This document shows positions 1 through 8,399 of a DNA stretch of 64,000 nt, piece by piece (the first letter of the stretch is position 1; every line of letters starts with the position of its first letter). The notes beneath the pieces were generated by a model. It had not been told where the DNA came from. It saw only the letters and a list, made by a program, of their open reading frames with translations, and ran no database searches. This DNA comes from JAOARY01 sp045345765 (GTDB lineage: Bacteria > Bacillota > Clostridia > Peptostreptococcales > Peptostreptococcaceae). The stretch lies in the NCBI GenBank assembly GCA_045345765.1, contig CP148265.1:186001-250000 (forward strand). Direction: 5' to 3'. The translations under genes and the position numbers were made by a program.

Positions 1-15
1 CTCCCACATATTACT

Positions 16-453
16 TTATTTTATTTCTAAAGCTTTGTTAAGCATGGCTTTAGAAGCATTTATCATTGTTACATTTGCTTCATATGAACGTGTCGCTGAT
101 ATCATATTAACCATCTCAGTAACTACATTAACATTAGGCATTAAGACATATCCTTTTTCATTTGCATCTGGATGACCTGGGTCATATACTTCTTTAAAAG
201 GATTTGTCATATCTTCTTTTACCGCCGATATTTCTACACCGTTATTTGAACTCGATTTTGACTTTCCACTAAGAACATCTGAAAAGCTTGGTCCGTTTAC
301 CTCTTTAAAAACTACAGACTGTCTTCTATATGGCATACCATTTGCAGTTCTAGTTGTATTTGCATTAGCAATGTTTTTTGATATTATATCCATTCTAAAT
401 CTTTGAGCTGTAAGACCTGATGCACCTGTATTTATTGAACTAAATATACTCAC
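16..453 (-). CDS. flgC: Flagellar basal-body rod protein FlgC
   Basis: This 145-residue protein is one of the proximal rod proteins linking the MS ring to the hook; it is exported by the flagellar type III system and has no cleaved signal peptide. The N-terminus carries the rod/hook signature, with SGLTAQR and then ISKNIANANTT, and the C-terminus has the helical NMISATRSYEAN segment typical of FlgC. It lies 2 bp after flgB in the usual flgB-flgC order. A GTGGGAG Shine-Dalgarno at the very window edge suggests another gene, probably fliE, starts just outside. Length and both conserved ends fit the family, so the assignment is firm. Confidence 0.95.
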   Translation of the reverse strand: MSIFSSINTGASGLTAQRFRMDIISKNIANANTTRTANGMPYRRQSVVFKEVNGPSFSDVLSGKSKSSSNNGVEISAVKEDMTNPFKEVYDPGHPDANEKGYVLMPNVNVVTEMVNMISATRSYEANVTMINASKAMLNKALEIK

Positions 454-455
454 TA

Positions 456-863
456 CTATTTGCCTCCTCTTATAACATTTTTTAATCTATTCATATACAA
501 AAGAGTTTGTTGCGCTGTTGTATTATAGTTTATTACATTTTTTGATAAGTGCGCCATTTCAACATCAACATCAACATTATTTTCATCTAATCTACTTCTT
601 GTATTTTCTAAAATTTTTACATTCCCTTTTATATCATTTATATCTAAACTACTTTTTCCTATATCCATATGCTTTTCATTTGTTTTATAACCATCAAAAG
701 ATCTTGTATTTAATTTTTCTCTTAATTTTTCTTCAAATACATAAACCTTTCTCTTGTAATTGGGTGTATCTGCATTAGCTATATTATTACTTATAACTTT
801 TTGTCTTTCCCAGTATGCATCTAATGAACCTTTTAGCATATTAACTTTATTAGTATTAATCAT
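456..863 (-). CDS. flgB: Flagellar basal-body rod protein FlgB
   Basis: This 135-residue proximal rod protein is the first gene of the flagellar operon seen here. It has the VISNNIANADTPNYKRK signature near residues 23-39 and a C-terminal helix with TAQQTLLYMNRLKN. It is exported through the flagellar type III apparatus and assembles with FlgC and FliE. The ATG is the only sensible start, yet the AGGAGG at 885-890 lies 21 nt upstream, with a perfect small inverted repeat in between (see the separate entry). The gene upstream is potD, not codY as in many clostridia, so the flagellar operon probably has its own promoter in the 466-bp gap. Confidence 0.95.
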   Translation of the reverse strand: MINTNKVNMLKGSLDAYWERQKVISNNIANADTPNYKRKVYVFEEKLREKLNTRSFDGYKTNEKHMDIGKSSLDINDIKGNVKILENTRSRLDENNVDVDVEMAHLSKNVINYNTTAQQTLLYMNRLKNVIRGGK

Positions 864-869
864 AAATTT

Positions 870-882
870 CAGGCTAAGCCTG
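870..882 (-). promoter_or_regulatory. Hairpin between Shine-Dalgarno and flgB start
   Basis: The inverted repeat CAGGCTTAGCCTG sits between AGGAGG (885-890) and the flgB ATG (861-863). The linear spacing is 21 nt, too long for efficient initiation. Folding the 13-nt repeat would leave about 8 nt, the optimum. That the hairpin works as a spacer-shortening or switching element is inference. Confidence 0.5.
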
Positions 883-1130
883 TCCCTCCTTTCAAAATCT
901 TTTTATAATTTATAAATTTTTTTAATTTCTATTTAATATTTTGTAAATATTTTGTCGAAAAATATTACTTTCTTTATTGAACCTAATTAAAAGTATACCA
1001 AAATTTTTCGCACATTTAAATGATACAATTAGGCTATTTAGCAAAATAATAATATATACCTAGTTTATCTAAAATTTCTTTAAAATTTAGTTAAAATAAC
1101 GGCTTTTTTGTTAACTTTTCGCCTTTTTTT

Positions 1131-1144
1131 AGTACCATGGTACT
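1131..1144. repeat. Perfect palindrome upstream of flgB
   Basis: AGTACCATGGTACT is a perfect 14-bp inverted repeat, with a related half site AGTACC at 1163-1168. It lies between the potD terminator and flgB. Palindromes of this size are often repressor or activator sites; no cognate protein is identifiable here. Confidence 0.45.
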
Positions 1145-1231
1145 ACGAACTTTTAATTATATAGTACCCTAATAATATATTATACAATAATATTTTTTCA
1201 TAATTTTATATTATACTTAATAATATACCAT

Positions 1232-1276
1232 AAAAAAATAGAAACCTTAATAAGACTATTATCACGATTTCTATTA
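1232..1276 (-). terminator. Terminator after potABCD
   Basis: On the minus strand an AATAGAAA arm pairs with TTTCTATT, with inner pairing of TGATAA and TTATTA, followed by a run of seven T. It lies about 55 bp after the potD stop and should end the potABCD transcript. Confidence 0.8.
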
Positions 1277-1329
1277 ATCCATTTATCCTATATTTATTTT
1301 TTTATCAATTTTCTCTTGATATTTTTAAT

Positions 1330-2385
1330 TTATTTAGATTTAATTTCTGTCCATATTCTATCATATTCTCTTGTAAATTCTCCTAAATCTATGAAAACCT
1401 CTCCATTTTTCATAATATCACCCTTTGGATAAGCAATATTATTTTCTCTAATTTCTTCTGGTAATAATTTTATTGCTTCAACATTAGGAGTTGAATACAT
1501 AACATATTCACTACATTTTTTTGCTACATCAGGTCTTAACATATAATTTATAAATAGCTGTGCTTCTTCTTTTCTTTTGCTCGTTTTTGGAATTGCCATA
1601 GAATCAAACCATAAATTTGTACCTTCTTTAGGTATTATATATTCTAAATCTGGATTATTTTCAATTAATAACATTGCATCCCCAGACCAAGCCAAACTCA
1701 TCGCAGCTTCATTAGCAATCATCATTTTTTTATAATTATCAACTTCATATGCCTTAACTAAAGGTTTTTGTTCTATAAGAGCGTTTTTAGCTTCATTTAA
1801 CTCTTTTTCATTTCTAGTATTAAGCGAATATCCTAACTTCTTTAAAGTAATCCCTATAGTATCTCTTGGACTATCTATCATTATAATATCATCTTTATAT
1901 CTTTCATCCCAAAGATCATCCCAAGAATCTATCTTTGTATCAACTTTATTTTTATTATAAATTATACCCATAGTTCCCCAAAAATAAGGAACTGAATATT
2001 TATTATTAGGATCATATTCTAAATTTTTAAATTCATCACCAATATTTTTAAATTGGTCTAATTTAGAATGATCTAATTCTAAAAGTAAATCTTCTCTTAT
2101 CATCGCTTCTATCATGTATTCAGATGGGAAAATAACATCATAGTCTGTTCCACCCATTTTTATCTTAGCAAGCATTTCTTCGTTTGTTGTAAATGTTTCA
2201 TAAATAACTTTTATTCCATATTCGTTTTTAAAATCATCTAATACAGATTCGTCTATATAGTCACCCCAATTGTAAACATATAGATTTTTAGAATAACCAT
2301 CTTTCGTCTTTGCCTCTTCTTTTGAACAACCAATAAAAGATATTAAAACTAAAAGAACCATCATCATTGAAAATATTTTTTTCAT
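1330..2385 (-). CDS. potD: Spermidine/putrescine-binding lipoprotein PotD
   Basis: This 351-residue extracytoplasmic binding protein delivers polyamines to the PotB-PotC permease. Residues 1-20 form a lipoprotein signal peptide ending in the lipobox FIGC, so Cys20 should be lipidated and anchor it to the membrane. The mature part shows the type-2 periplasmic-binding-protein pattern of the PotD/PotF family: LYVYNWGDYID early, then YDVIFPSEYMIE and a WSGDAM segment. It is the last of four genes, 37 bp after potC, in the standard order potA-potB-potC-potD. Which polyamine it prefers cannot be read from the sequence with confidence. Confidence 0.93.
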   Translation of the reverse strand: MKKIFSMMMVLLVLISFIGCSKEEAKTKDGYSKNLYVYNWGDYIDESVLDDFKNEYGIKVIYETFTTNEEMLAKIKMGGTDYDVIFPSEYMIEAMIREDLLLELDHSKLDQFKNIGDEFKNLEYDPNNKYSVPYFWGTMGIIYNKNKVDTKIDSWDDLWDERYKDDIIMIDSPRDTIGITLKKLGYSLNTRNEKELNEAKNALIEQKPLVKAYEVDNYKKMMIANEAAMSLAWSGDAMLLIENNPDLEYIIPKEGTNLWFDSMAIPKTSKRKEEAQLFINYMLRPDVAKKCSEYVMYSTPNVEAIKLLPEEIRENNIAYPKGDIMKNGEVFIDLGEFTREYDRIWTEIKSK

Positions 2386-2422
2386 AAAAAAATCCTCCTT
2401 TTTTTATTAAATAAAAATACAT

Positions 2423-3196
2423 TTATCTTAAACTTTTTGAATCTCTTCTTTGAAGAATTAAAAGCAATACCAAAACACCTAAAAACATAACTGTAGATAA
2501 AGCATTTATTTTCGGAGTAATCCCCCTCTTTGTCATAGAATATATTTTTATAGATAAGGTATTTACACCAGAACCTGTTGTAAAAAAACTTACCATAAAA
2601 TCGTCTAAAGACAACGTAAACGATAATAATGCACCAGTTAATATCCCAGGCATAATTTCTGGTAACACCACTTTAAAAAAGGCTTGTAATGGTGTTGCGC
2701 CTAAATCCATCGCGGCTTCTGCTAAATTCGAATCTAATTGTTTTAGCTTAGGCAAAACTGCCAAAACAACATAAGGAGTGTTAAATGTTATATGAGATAT
2801 TAAAAGAGTTAAAAATCCAAGTCTCATCTTCATACCTACAAATAATGCTAACATTGATATACCTATAACTATATCTGGACTCATAACAGGTAAATATACT
2901 GTATTCATATAAATATTTTTATATTTTTTACTCATAGAATCTATTGCTATTGCAGTTATCGTTCCCAAAACTGTGGCTACCAAGGCACCTATAATAGCAA
3001 TCATAAAAGTATAATAAACAGCATCCATTATACTACTATCTCTAAGCAATTCTTTATACCATTTTAATGTAAACCCTTCCCAAGAACCTTTGTATTTTGA
3101 ATCATTAAAAGAAAATATAATAAGAAGCACAATTGGTAAATATAAAAATAAATATATTAAAGATGTATAAGTATTCTTTAGAACTTTTTTTACCAT
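2423..3196 (-). CDS. potC: Polyamine ABC transporter permease PotC
   Basis: This 257-residue inner-membrane permease pairs with PotB to form the translocation channel. It is strongly hydrophobic with about six membrane segments, and the EAA loop that contacts the ATPase reads EAAMDLGATPLQAFFKVVLP near residues 160-180. A charged C-terminal tail (RRDSKSLR) ends the protein. The start codon overlaps the end of potB by 7 bp, which implies translational coupling. Length and EAA motif fit the binding-protein-dependent transport permease family, and the neighbourhood identifies it as PotC rather than PotB. Confidence 0.93.
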   Translation of the reverse strand: MVKKVLKNTYTSLIYLFLYLPIVLLIIFSFNDSKYKGSWEGFTLKWYKELLRDSSIMDAVYYTFMIAIIGALVATVLGTITAIAIDSMSKKYKNIYMNTVYLPVMSPDIVIGISMLALFVGMKMRLGFLTLLISHITFNTPYVVLAVLPKLKQLDSNLAEAAMDLGATPLQAFFKVVLPEIMPGILTGALLSFTLSLDDFMVSFFTTGSGVNTLSIKIYSMTKRGITPKINALSTVMFLGVLVLLLILQRRDSKSLR

Positions 3197-4029
3197 AGAT
3201 TTCCGCCTCCTTCTTCATCTTGATATTTAGATGTTAATTTTATTGAAAGGAGTATTAAAATTATCATTATCATCGATATACTAGAACCAAATTGCCAATT
3301 TCTAGCCATCAAAAATTGATTTTGAATAAGATTTCCAAGTAAAACAGTCTGTCCTCCACCTAAAAGATCTGATATAACAAAAGTACTAACCGCAGGCATA
3401 AAAACCATAAGTATACCAGAAACAACTCCAGGTATGCTTAGGGGAAATATTATTTTTATAAATGTCTGAAAATCTGTAGCACCTAAATCTTTTGCAGCTT
3501 CAATTAATTTATCATCTATTTTTATAAGAACTGAATATATAGGTAAAACCATAAATGGTAGGAAATTATACACCATCCCAAGTAATACCGCACCTGTTGT
3601 ATAAAGCATTTTAATTGGTTTGTCTATTATATTTAATGATATTAAAATATTATTTATTATTCCACCCTCTCTTAATATACCCATCCAAGAATATGTTCTT
3701 AATAAAAAATTTGTCCAAAGAGGTAAAACAAATAACATAACCATTAAATTTCTTCTATTTTTATTTGCTCTTGATATTATATAAGCCATTGGATATCCAA
3801 GTGCTATACATAAAATCGTACTGATAAATGCTAATAACAATGATTTTTTTAGAACATTCAAATAAATTGGTTCTAAAAATAATTTGTAGTTATCCAAAGT
3901 AAATTTATATATTATATCACCATAAGTCCCTGTAGAACAAAAACTATATACTAATATCACTACTAATGGGACTATTGTAAAGAAAAATCCCCATAAGCCA
4001 TAAGGAATTGCTAATAATTTTTTTTTCAT
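3190..4029 (-). CDS. potB: Polyamine ABC transporter permease PotB
   Basis: This 279-residue permease is the second gene of the potABCD operon. It has a long N-terminal hydrophobic stretch, several further membrane helices and the EAA loop EAAKDLGATDFQTFIKIIFP, which docks onto the PotA ATPase. The segment WTNFLLRTYSWMGIL is typical of PotB-type permeases. It starts 2 bp after the potA stop and overlaps potC by 7 bp, so the three genes are tightly coupled. The C-terminus ends in a soluble EEGGG tail. Confidence 0.93.
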   Translation of the reverse strand: MKKKLLAIPYGLWGFFFTIVPLVVILVYSFCSTGTYGDIIYKFTLDNYKLFLEPIYLNVLKKSLLLAFISTILCIALGYPMAYIISRANKNRRNLMVMLFVLPLWTNFLLRTYSWMGILREGGIINNILISLNIIDKPIKMLYTTGAVLLGMVYNFLPFMVLPIYSVLIKIDDKLIEAAKDLGATDFQTFIKIIFPLSIPGVVSGILMVFMPAVSTFVISDLLGGGQTVLLGNLIQNQFLMARNWQFGSSISMIMIILILLSIKLTSKYQDEEGGGNLW

Positions 4030-4031
4030 AT

Positions 4032-5087
4032 CTAGCTCTCCTTTTTCATAACATGTATTGCATCTTCTACTATTTTTAATTTTACTTTATCATCTTTATT
4101 CCAATGATGTATTGTATGAATCATCCAATAAATATTTTCATCATCTTTTACTATAATTTCATAATGAACACCTTTAAATAAAACTGATTCAACAACACCT
4201 TCTATAAGACCTTCTTCTTTTGATATTTCTATATCTTCTGGTCTAATACAAATATCCACCTTTTCATTTTGTAAAAAACCTGTATCTAAACATTTGAATT
4301 TTTTATTTTCGATAGATACCAAATAATCCTCTAACATTACACCTTCTAATATATTACTTTCTCCTATGAATTTAGCTACAAATTTATTTATAGGCTCGTT
4401 ATATATGTCCTCTGGCGTTCCTATTTGCTCTATATTTCCATCATTCATTATAACTATTCTATCTGACATAGTAAGTGCTTCTTCTTGATCATGAGTTACA
4501 TATATAAATGTAATTCCAAGTTCCTTTTGCATAGTTTTAAGCTCTAATTGCATTTCTTGTCTTAATTTTAAATCTAATGCTCCAAGTGGTTCATCTAACA
4601 ATAATACTTTTGGTTCACAAACCAAAGCTCTAGCTATTGCAATTCTCTGCTGTTGTCCACCACTTAATGAATTTATATCTCTTTTTTCAAAACCTTGCAG
4701 ATTAACTAACTTAAGCATTTTATTAATCTTTTCATCTATTATTTTTTTATCCATTTTTTTTATTTTAAGTCCAAATGCTATATTTTCATAAACATTAAGA
4801 TGTGGAAACAATGCGTATTTTTGAAAAACTGTATTTATTTGTCTTTTATGTGCCGGAATTTTTGATATTTCTTCATCTTCAAAATAAAGATTTCCATCGT
4901 CTAAAATTTCAAAACCCGCAATAACTCTTAAAGTTGTAGTTTTTCCACAACCACTAGGTCCTAGAATTGTCATAAATTCTTTTTGTTTTATTTCTAAATT
5001 TATATTATCTATAACTTTTTTATCATCAAAGCTTTTATTTATATCCTTTAGAACTATTATATTTTTTGAAGTTTTTACATCACTCAA
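4032..5087 (-). CDS. potA: Polyamine ABC transporter ATPase PotA
   Basis: This ATPase energises polyamine uptake. Counted from the longer ATG reading, it shows Walker A GPSGCGKTT (49-57), Q-loop FQKYALF, signature LSGGQQQR (147-154) and Walker B LLLDEP (168-173), followed by a C-terminal TOBE-like domain of about 90 residues. The ATG at 5105 has no good ribosome-binding site, while AGAGGGTG lies 5 nt before a TTG at 5087. I therefore place the start at that TTG, giving a 351-residue protein. It is the first gene of potABCD and follows a strong promoter at 5177-5205. Confidence 0.92.
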   Translation of the reverse strand: MSDVKTSKNIIVLKDINKSFDDKKVIDNINLEIKQKEFMTILGPSGCGKTTTLRVIAGFEILDDGNLYFEDEEISKIPAHKRQINTVFQKYALFPHLNVYENIAFGLKIKKMDKKIIDEKINKMLKLVNLQGFEKRDINSLSGGQQQRIAIARALVCEPKVLLLDEPLGALDLKLRQEMQLELKTMQKELGITFIYVTHDQEEALTMSDRIVIMNDGNIEQIGTPEDIYNEPINKFVAKFIGESNILEGVMLEDYLVSIENKKFKCLDTGFLQNEKVDICIRPEDIEISKEEGLIEGVVESVLFKGVHYEIIVKDDENIYWMIHTIHHWNKDDKVKLKIVEDAIHVMKKES

Positions 5088-5176
5088 AATGACACCCTCT
5101 TTCATATAAAAATCTATATTTAAAATACTTTATTTTTAGTAAACTTTAAGTTTCATTTAGTTAAACTCAATTTAAT

Positions 5177-5205
5177 ATTTTAAGTTTTCATAAGCCTTTT
5201 GTCAA
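5177..5205 (-). promoter_or_regulatory. Promoter of potABCD
   Basis: The minus strand has TTGACA (5200-5205), a 17-bp spacer and TAAAAT (5177-5182), a near-consensus vegetative promoter about 90 bp before the potA start. No leader structure was seen between it and the gene. Confidence 0.8.
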
Positions 5206-5312
5206 TATGTTTTAAACATTTTTTTTATTAATTTATAAAGCTTAAAGAAATAAATATTTAAAGATGAAATATTTTTTGTATAATAAAAAAAATTATAAAA
5301 TTCTTTTTATAT

Positions 5313-5352
5313 AAAAAAATATCTAAAAACACAATGTTTTTAGATATTTTTT
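5313..5352. terminator. Bidirectional terminator after the DUF4015 gene
   Basis: A perfect stem of at least 15 bp (AATATCTAAAAACA pairing with TGTTTTTAGATATT) with a CAA loop is flanked by A and T runs. It should stop transcripts leaving the upstream lipoprotein gene before potA. It starts about 10 bp past that gene's stop codon. Confidence 0.88.
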
Positions 5353-5362
5353 ATTAAAATAT

Positions 5363-6847
5363 TTATTTATAAAGACTGTATTTATTTGCTGCATTCCAAA
5401 GCATATATTCTTCTATACCTAAATCATTTAGAGCCTTTATCTGAGCCTTTACTTCTTCCTTTCCATATCTTATATGCCCTTTAACCCAAGAAGCCGTAAA
5501 ATCTTGTATCCAAGGTCTTATAATAGCAGGAGTTTCTAAGTTCTCATTTCTTTTTATAGAATCATAAGTTGACTTATAAACAGTTTCATATGGTTTTGCA
5601 TCTGGTGTTTTTAAATTATATACACCACTTCCATAATGACTTGGGTACATCATTGGACAAATTATATCTGAAGCGTTACTCATAGCTTCCCAATGCTGAC
5701 CAATTCCCATATGATCTGTTACTGAACCAACTAGACCAAAAACATCTGAACCTATATAAACATTACTATCTTTCAATTCTTCTCTAGCATATTTCAAATA
5801 TTTTTGTATAGTTTCTGGTTTACTTTCATTTAACGGATTTCTATAATCTAGTGATGCATCTAATTTACCACCATTTGAAGCTGGAAATCTAACATAATCA
5901 AACTGTATTTCGTTAAATCCTGCTTTAGCCGCTTCTTTAGCAACACCTATATTATAATTCCATAAATCTCTATCATGAGGAGAAGCCCATCTTAGTCCAT
6001 CAGAACTTTTAAACGGTATATTAGTCCCTTTTTTCATTATAGCTTTATCTAAATGTGCATTTGTATATAAAGGATCTTTAAAAGATACTATTCTTGCTAT
6101 TGTATAAACATTTTTTTCTTTTAACTTTGTCATCAATGCATTTATATCTTTTGTTATAGCCTTTTTATTTGCTATTGGATTATATTTTGCTGCTGCCTTA
6201 GTTTCAAAAAGCATAGCACCATAATCATCTTTAACATCAATAACAAATGTATTTATCTCTGTTTTTTCTACAAGTTCCAATAAATAATCTAAATTTTTGC
6301 CAACAGCAGAATTTCTAGTAACATAAACACCTTTTACCTTTATTCTTTCATTTCCTTCTATGTTTAAGTTCTTTTCAATTGGATCTAAATCGATATTTTT
6401 TAAATCTGCACTCAATATTTCTTTTAAATCAGTAACAGTATATTTTGCGAAAATCCAACCAGTTTTATCAGGTTCGTATTCAACTTTATACCATAAATTA
6501 CCTTCTTCATCTGTTTTTTCTTCTAATATATCTACTTTTTTTCCCTTTAATATATCTCCTACAACTTTTGATGTAGTCGTTATATCTTCTCTGACTCTTA
6601 GTTTACTTGCACTTATGTAAACTACATTAATGTCTTTAGAACTCTTTGTCTTTTCATTTTTTTCTTCATGTTTTTCATTAGCCGTTTCTTTTTCTTCTTT
6701 TTCTACTACATTTGTCTCTTTCTTTTCTTCATTTTTTTCTTGAACAACTTTTGTTTCTTTATTAACTTCTGCACTGTTATTACTACAAGCTACAGACGAA
6801 ATTATAAGAAACATACTCATTAAGAATACTAAAATTTTCTTCTTCAT
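5363..6847 (-). CDS. SH3-domain lipoprotein with putative glycoside hydrolase (DUF4015) domain
   Basis: This 494-residue protein is probably anchored to the cell surface. It begins with a lipoprotein signal peptide ending SSVAC, so Cys21 is the likely lipidated residue. A Lys/Glu-rich, low-complexity linker follows to about residue 70. An SH3-type domain (residues 75-140, with KLRVRE and GWIFAKYTV) probably binds cell wall. Residues 165-490 match the DUF4015 putative glycoside hydrolase family (PF13200), with NTFVIDVKDDYG, IQFDYVRFP and a terminal EYMLWNA. The fold is a TIM barrel related to hydrolases; the substrate is unknown, possibly peptidoglycan or another surface glycan. It is transcribed alone, between its own promoter and a strong terminator. 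Confidence 0.82.
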   Translation of the reverse strand: MKKKILVFLMSMFLIISSVACSNNSAEVNKETKVVQEKNEEKKETNVVEKEEKETANEKHEEKNEKTKSSKDINVVYISASKLRVREDITTTSKVVGDILKGKKVDILEEKTDEEGNLWYKVEYEPDKTGWIFAKYTVTDLKEILSADLKNIDLDPIEKNLNIEGNERIKVKGVYVTRNSAVGKNLDYLLELVEKTEINTFVIDVKDDYGAMLFETKAAAKYNPIANKKAITKDINALMTKLKEKNVYTIARIVSFKDPLYTNAHLDKAIMKKGTNIPFKSSDGLRWASPHDRDLWNYNIGVAKEAAKAGFNEIQFDYVRFPASNGGKLDASLDYRNPLNESKPETIQKYLKYAREELKDSNVYIGSDVFGLVGSVTDHMGIGQHWEAMSNASDIICPMMYPSHYGSGVYNLKTPDAKPYETVYKSTYDSIKRNENLETPAIIRPWIQDFTASWVKGHIRYGKEEVKAQIKALNDLGIEEYMLWNAANKYSLYK

Positions 6848-6883
6848 TAAATTCCCTCCACAAAAAATTCCAATTTCTATTAT

Positions 6884-6912
6884 AGTATAATCTACTTATT
6901 TAGTTTTTACAA
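6884..6912 (-). promoter_or_regulatory. Promoter of the DUF4015 lipoprotein gene
   Basis: The minus strand carries TTGTAA (6907-6912), a 17-bp spacer and TATACT (6884-6889), just after the terminator of the RpiR-family gene. The gene starts about 37 bp further on, behind GGAGGG. Confidence 0.65.
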
Positions 6913-6936
6913 TAGCTTTAAATAATTTGTAACCAT

Positions 6937-6966
6937 AAAAAAGAGAAATAGTAAATACTATTTCTC
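6937..6966 (-). terminator. Terminator after the kor operon and its RpiR gene
   Basis: The minus strand shows GAGAAATAGTA pairing with TACTATTTCTC, followed by six T. The stop codon of the RpiR-family gene lies inside the stem, a compact arrangement. Confidence 0.87.
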
Positions 6967-7821
6967 TTCATATATCTTATATTCTTTCCACACACTTTCA
7001 AGTTCATCAAAATATCTTTTTATTTTATCTTTTTCTCTCATACCAATGGCAACTATAAGCGCATTAACTAAACTAAGTGGAGCAACTAATGAATCAACAA
7101 AAGAAGCCATGTTACTCTTTATTATAAGTGTTCTACTAGACAAACTTGCAATAGGTGCTAAATGACTATCTGTTAAAGAAACCACTTTTGCTCCTTTTTT
7201 GCTAGCAAAGTCTAAAAGTTCATGTGTTTTAGTCGAATATCTAGGAAAACTAATACCTATAACCAAATCATCTTTAGTAACCTTTACTATCTGTTCAAAA
7301 ACATCACTAATACCATAGCTTACAACCACAACATTATCAAGTATCAAGTTTAGATAAAATCCTAAATACTCTGCTATTGCTGTAGAACTTCTAAGACCAA
7401 CTATGTATATCCTCTTAGCGGTTTTTATATCATCAATTACTTCTTCAAAAACTTTTGGGTTTAGATCTTCTAATGTTCCCTTTATATTTTCTATATCTGA
7501 TTTTAAAACCTTATTAAGTATATTAAAATCATCTGAGTAATCTGTAGCCATCTCTACTCTTTGAACTGTTGTAAGCTTTGTTTTAATAAGTTCTTGCAAA
7601 GATTTTTGTAATCTTGGATAACCATCAAAACCAAGCGCATTTGCAAATCTGACAACCGTCGACTCACTAACACCAACCATTCTACCTAATTTTGCAGCTG
7701 TCATAAAAGCAGCTTTATCATAATTTGATAGAATAAACTGTGCTATTAATTTTTGTCCTTTACTAAGTTTAGGAAAACTTTGCTTTATTAAAACAATTAA
7801 ATCTTTATTTTCATTATCCAT
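6958..7821 (-). CDS. RpiR/MurR-family transcriptional regulator
   Basis: This 287-residue regulator has an N-terminal helix-turn-helix of the RpiR type (residues 5-80; GRMVGVSESTVVRFANALGF) and a C-terminal SIS sugar-phosphate-binding domain (residues 115-260; RIYIVGLRSSTAIAEYLGF, DLVIGISFPRYS). An upstream TTG at 7839 is in frame, but AAAGAGG sits 8 nt before the ATG at 7821, so I use that. It is the last gene of the kor operon, with the upstream gamma-subunit stop 19 bp away. SIS domains usually sense phosphosugars, so an RpiR protein serving a 2-oxoacid oxidoreductase is slightly unusual. It may autoregulate this operon; the ligand is unknown. Confidence 0.88.
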   Translation of the reverse strand: MDNENKDLIVLIKQSFPKLSKGQKLIAQFILSNYDKAAFMTAAKLGRMVGVSESTVVRFANALGFDGYPRLQKSLQELIKTKLTTVQRVEMATDYSDDFNILNKVLKSDIENIKGTLEDLNPKVFEEVIDDIKTAKRIYIVGLRSSTAIAEYLGFYLNLILDNVVVVSYGISDVFEQIVKVTKDDLVIGISFPRYSTKTHELLDFASKKGAKVVSLTDSHLAPIASLSSRTLIIKSNMASFVDSLVAPLSLVNALIVAIGMREKDKIKRYFDELESVWKEYKIYEEK

Positions 7822-7840
7822 TAGCAACGCCTCTTTCAAG

Positions 7841-8371
7841 TTATTTTCTAACTAGTAGCGCTCCTTCTTCTAGTGCTCTTGCATTTAAATCTTCCGTCCC
7901 AGCAGGAACTCTGTTTAAAACAGCCTCTTTTAAAGCTTCTTGGCTAACTACATTAGTTATTTCTCTTATAGCTCCTAGAGCAACTATATTAGCAACCATG
8001 GAACGCCCTATTTTTTCTGCAGCCGTCTTTAATATAGGTACAGAATAAATATTCTTTGTAACTACATTATCACCTATATTTACACTAGAGTCAACCATTA
8101 AAATGGCATCATCTGCTAAATCTATTGAATATTTATCAAATGACTTTTGAGTTAAACAAAGTAAAAATGCAGGTTTTCTAACTTTTGGGAAATGTATTTC
8201 TTCATCACTTATGATAACTTCTGCCTTACTAGCTCCGCCTCTTGCCTCAGGTCCATAAGATTGACTTTGTACAGCATTCATATTCGAATTTATTGCTGCT
8301 TCTGCTAATATTATACCACCTAAGATAAGTCCTTGTCCGCCTGAACCACTTAATCTTAATTCTTTTTTCAT
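7841..8371 (-). CDS. korC: 2-oxoacid:ferredoxin oxidoreductase gamma subunit
   Basis: This 176-residue subunit belongs to the anaerobic oxidoreductase that decarboxylates a 2-oxoacid to its acyl-CoA and reduces ferredoxin. The glycine-rich start SGSGGQGLILGG and the segment SYGPEARGGASKAEVIIS are the hallmarks of KorC/VorC gamma subunits. It is separated from the beta subunit by 28 bp and followed directly by the RpiR regulator. The four-gene layout delta-alpha-beta-gamma is that of 2-oxoglutarate or branched-chain 2-oxoacid oxidoreductases. Substrate choice cannot be settled here; 2-oxoglutarate is the best guess. Confidence 0.9.
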   Translation of the reverse strand: MKKELRLSGSGGQGLILGGIILAEAAINSNMNAVQSQSYGPEARGGASKAEVIISDEEIHFPKVRKPAFLLCLTQKSFDKYSIDLADDAILMVDSSVNIGDNVVTKNIYSVPILKTAAEKIGRSMVANIVALGAIREITNVVSQEALKEAVLNRVPAGTEDLNARALEEGALLVRK

Positions 8372-8399
8372 ATCGTTCTCTCCTTCCTATTTTTGGAGT

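Larger units (their letters stand above)
864..1329. other. Gap between potD and flgB
   Basis: This 466-bp AT-rich gap holds no convincing ORF. On the minus strand it contains, in order, the potD terminator (1232-1276), a perfect 14-bp palindrome (1131-1144), a possible promoter with TATACT near 995-1000 but a poor -35 box, and a second candidate (TCGACA, 17 bp, TAAATA, roughly 927-955) closer to flgB. Which of these drives the flagellar operon is not clear from sequence. Confidence 0.5.
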
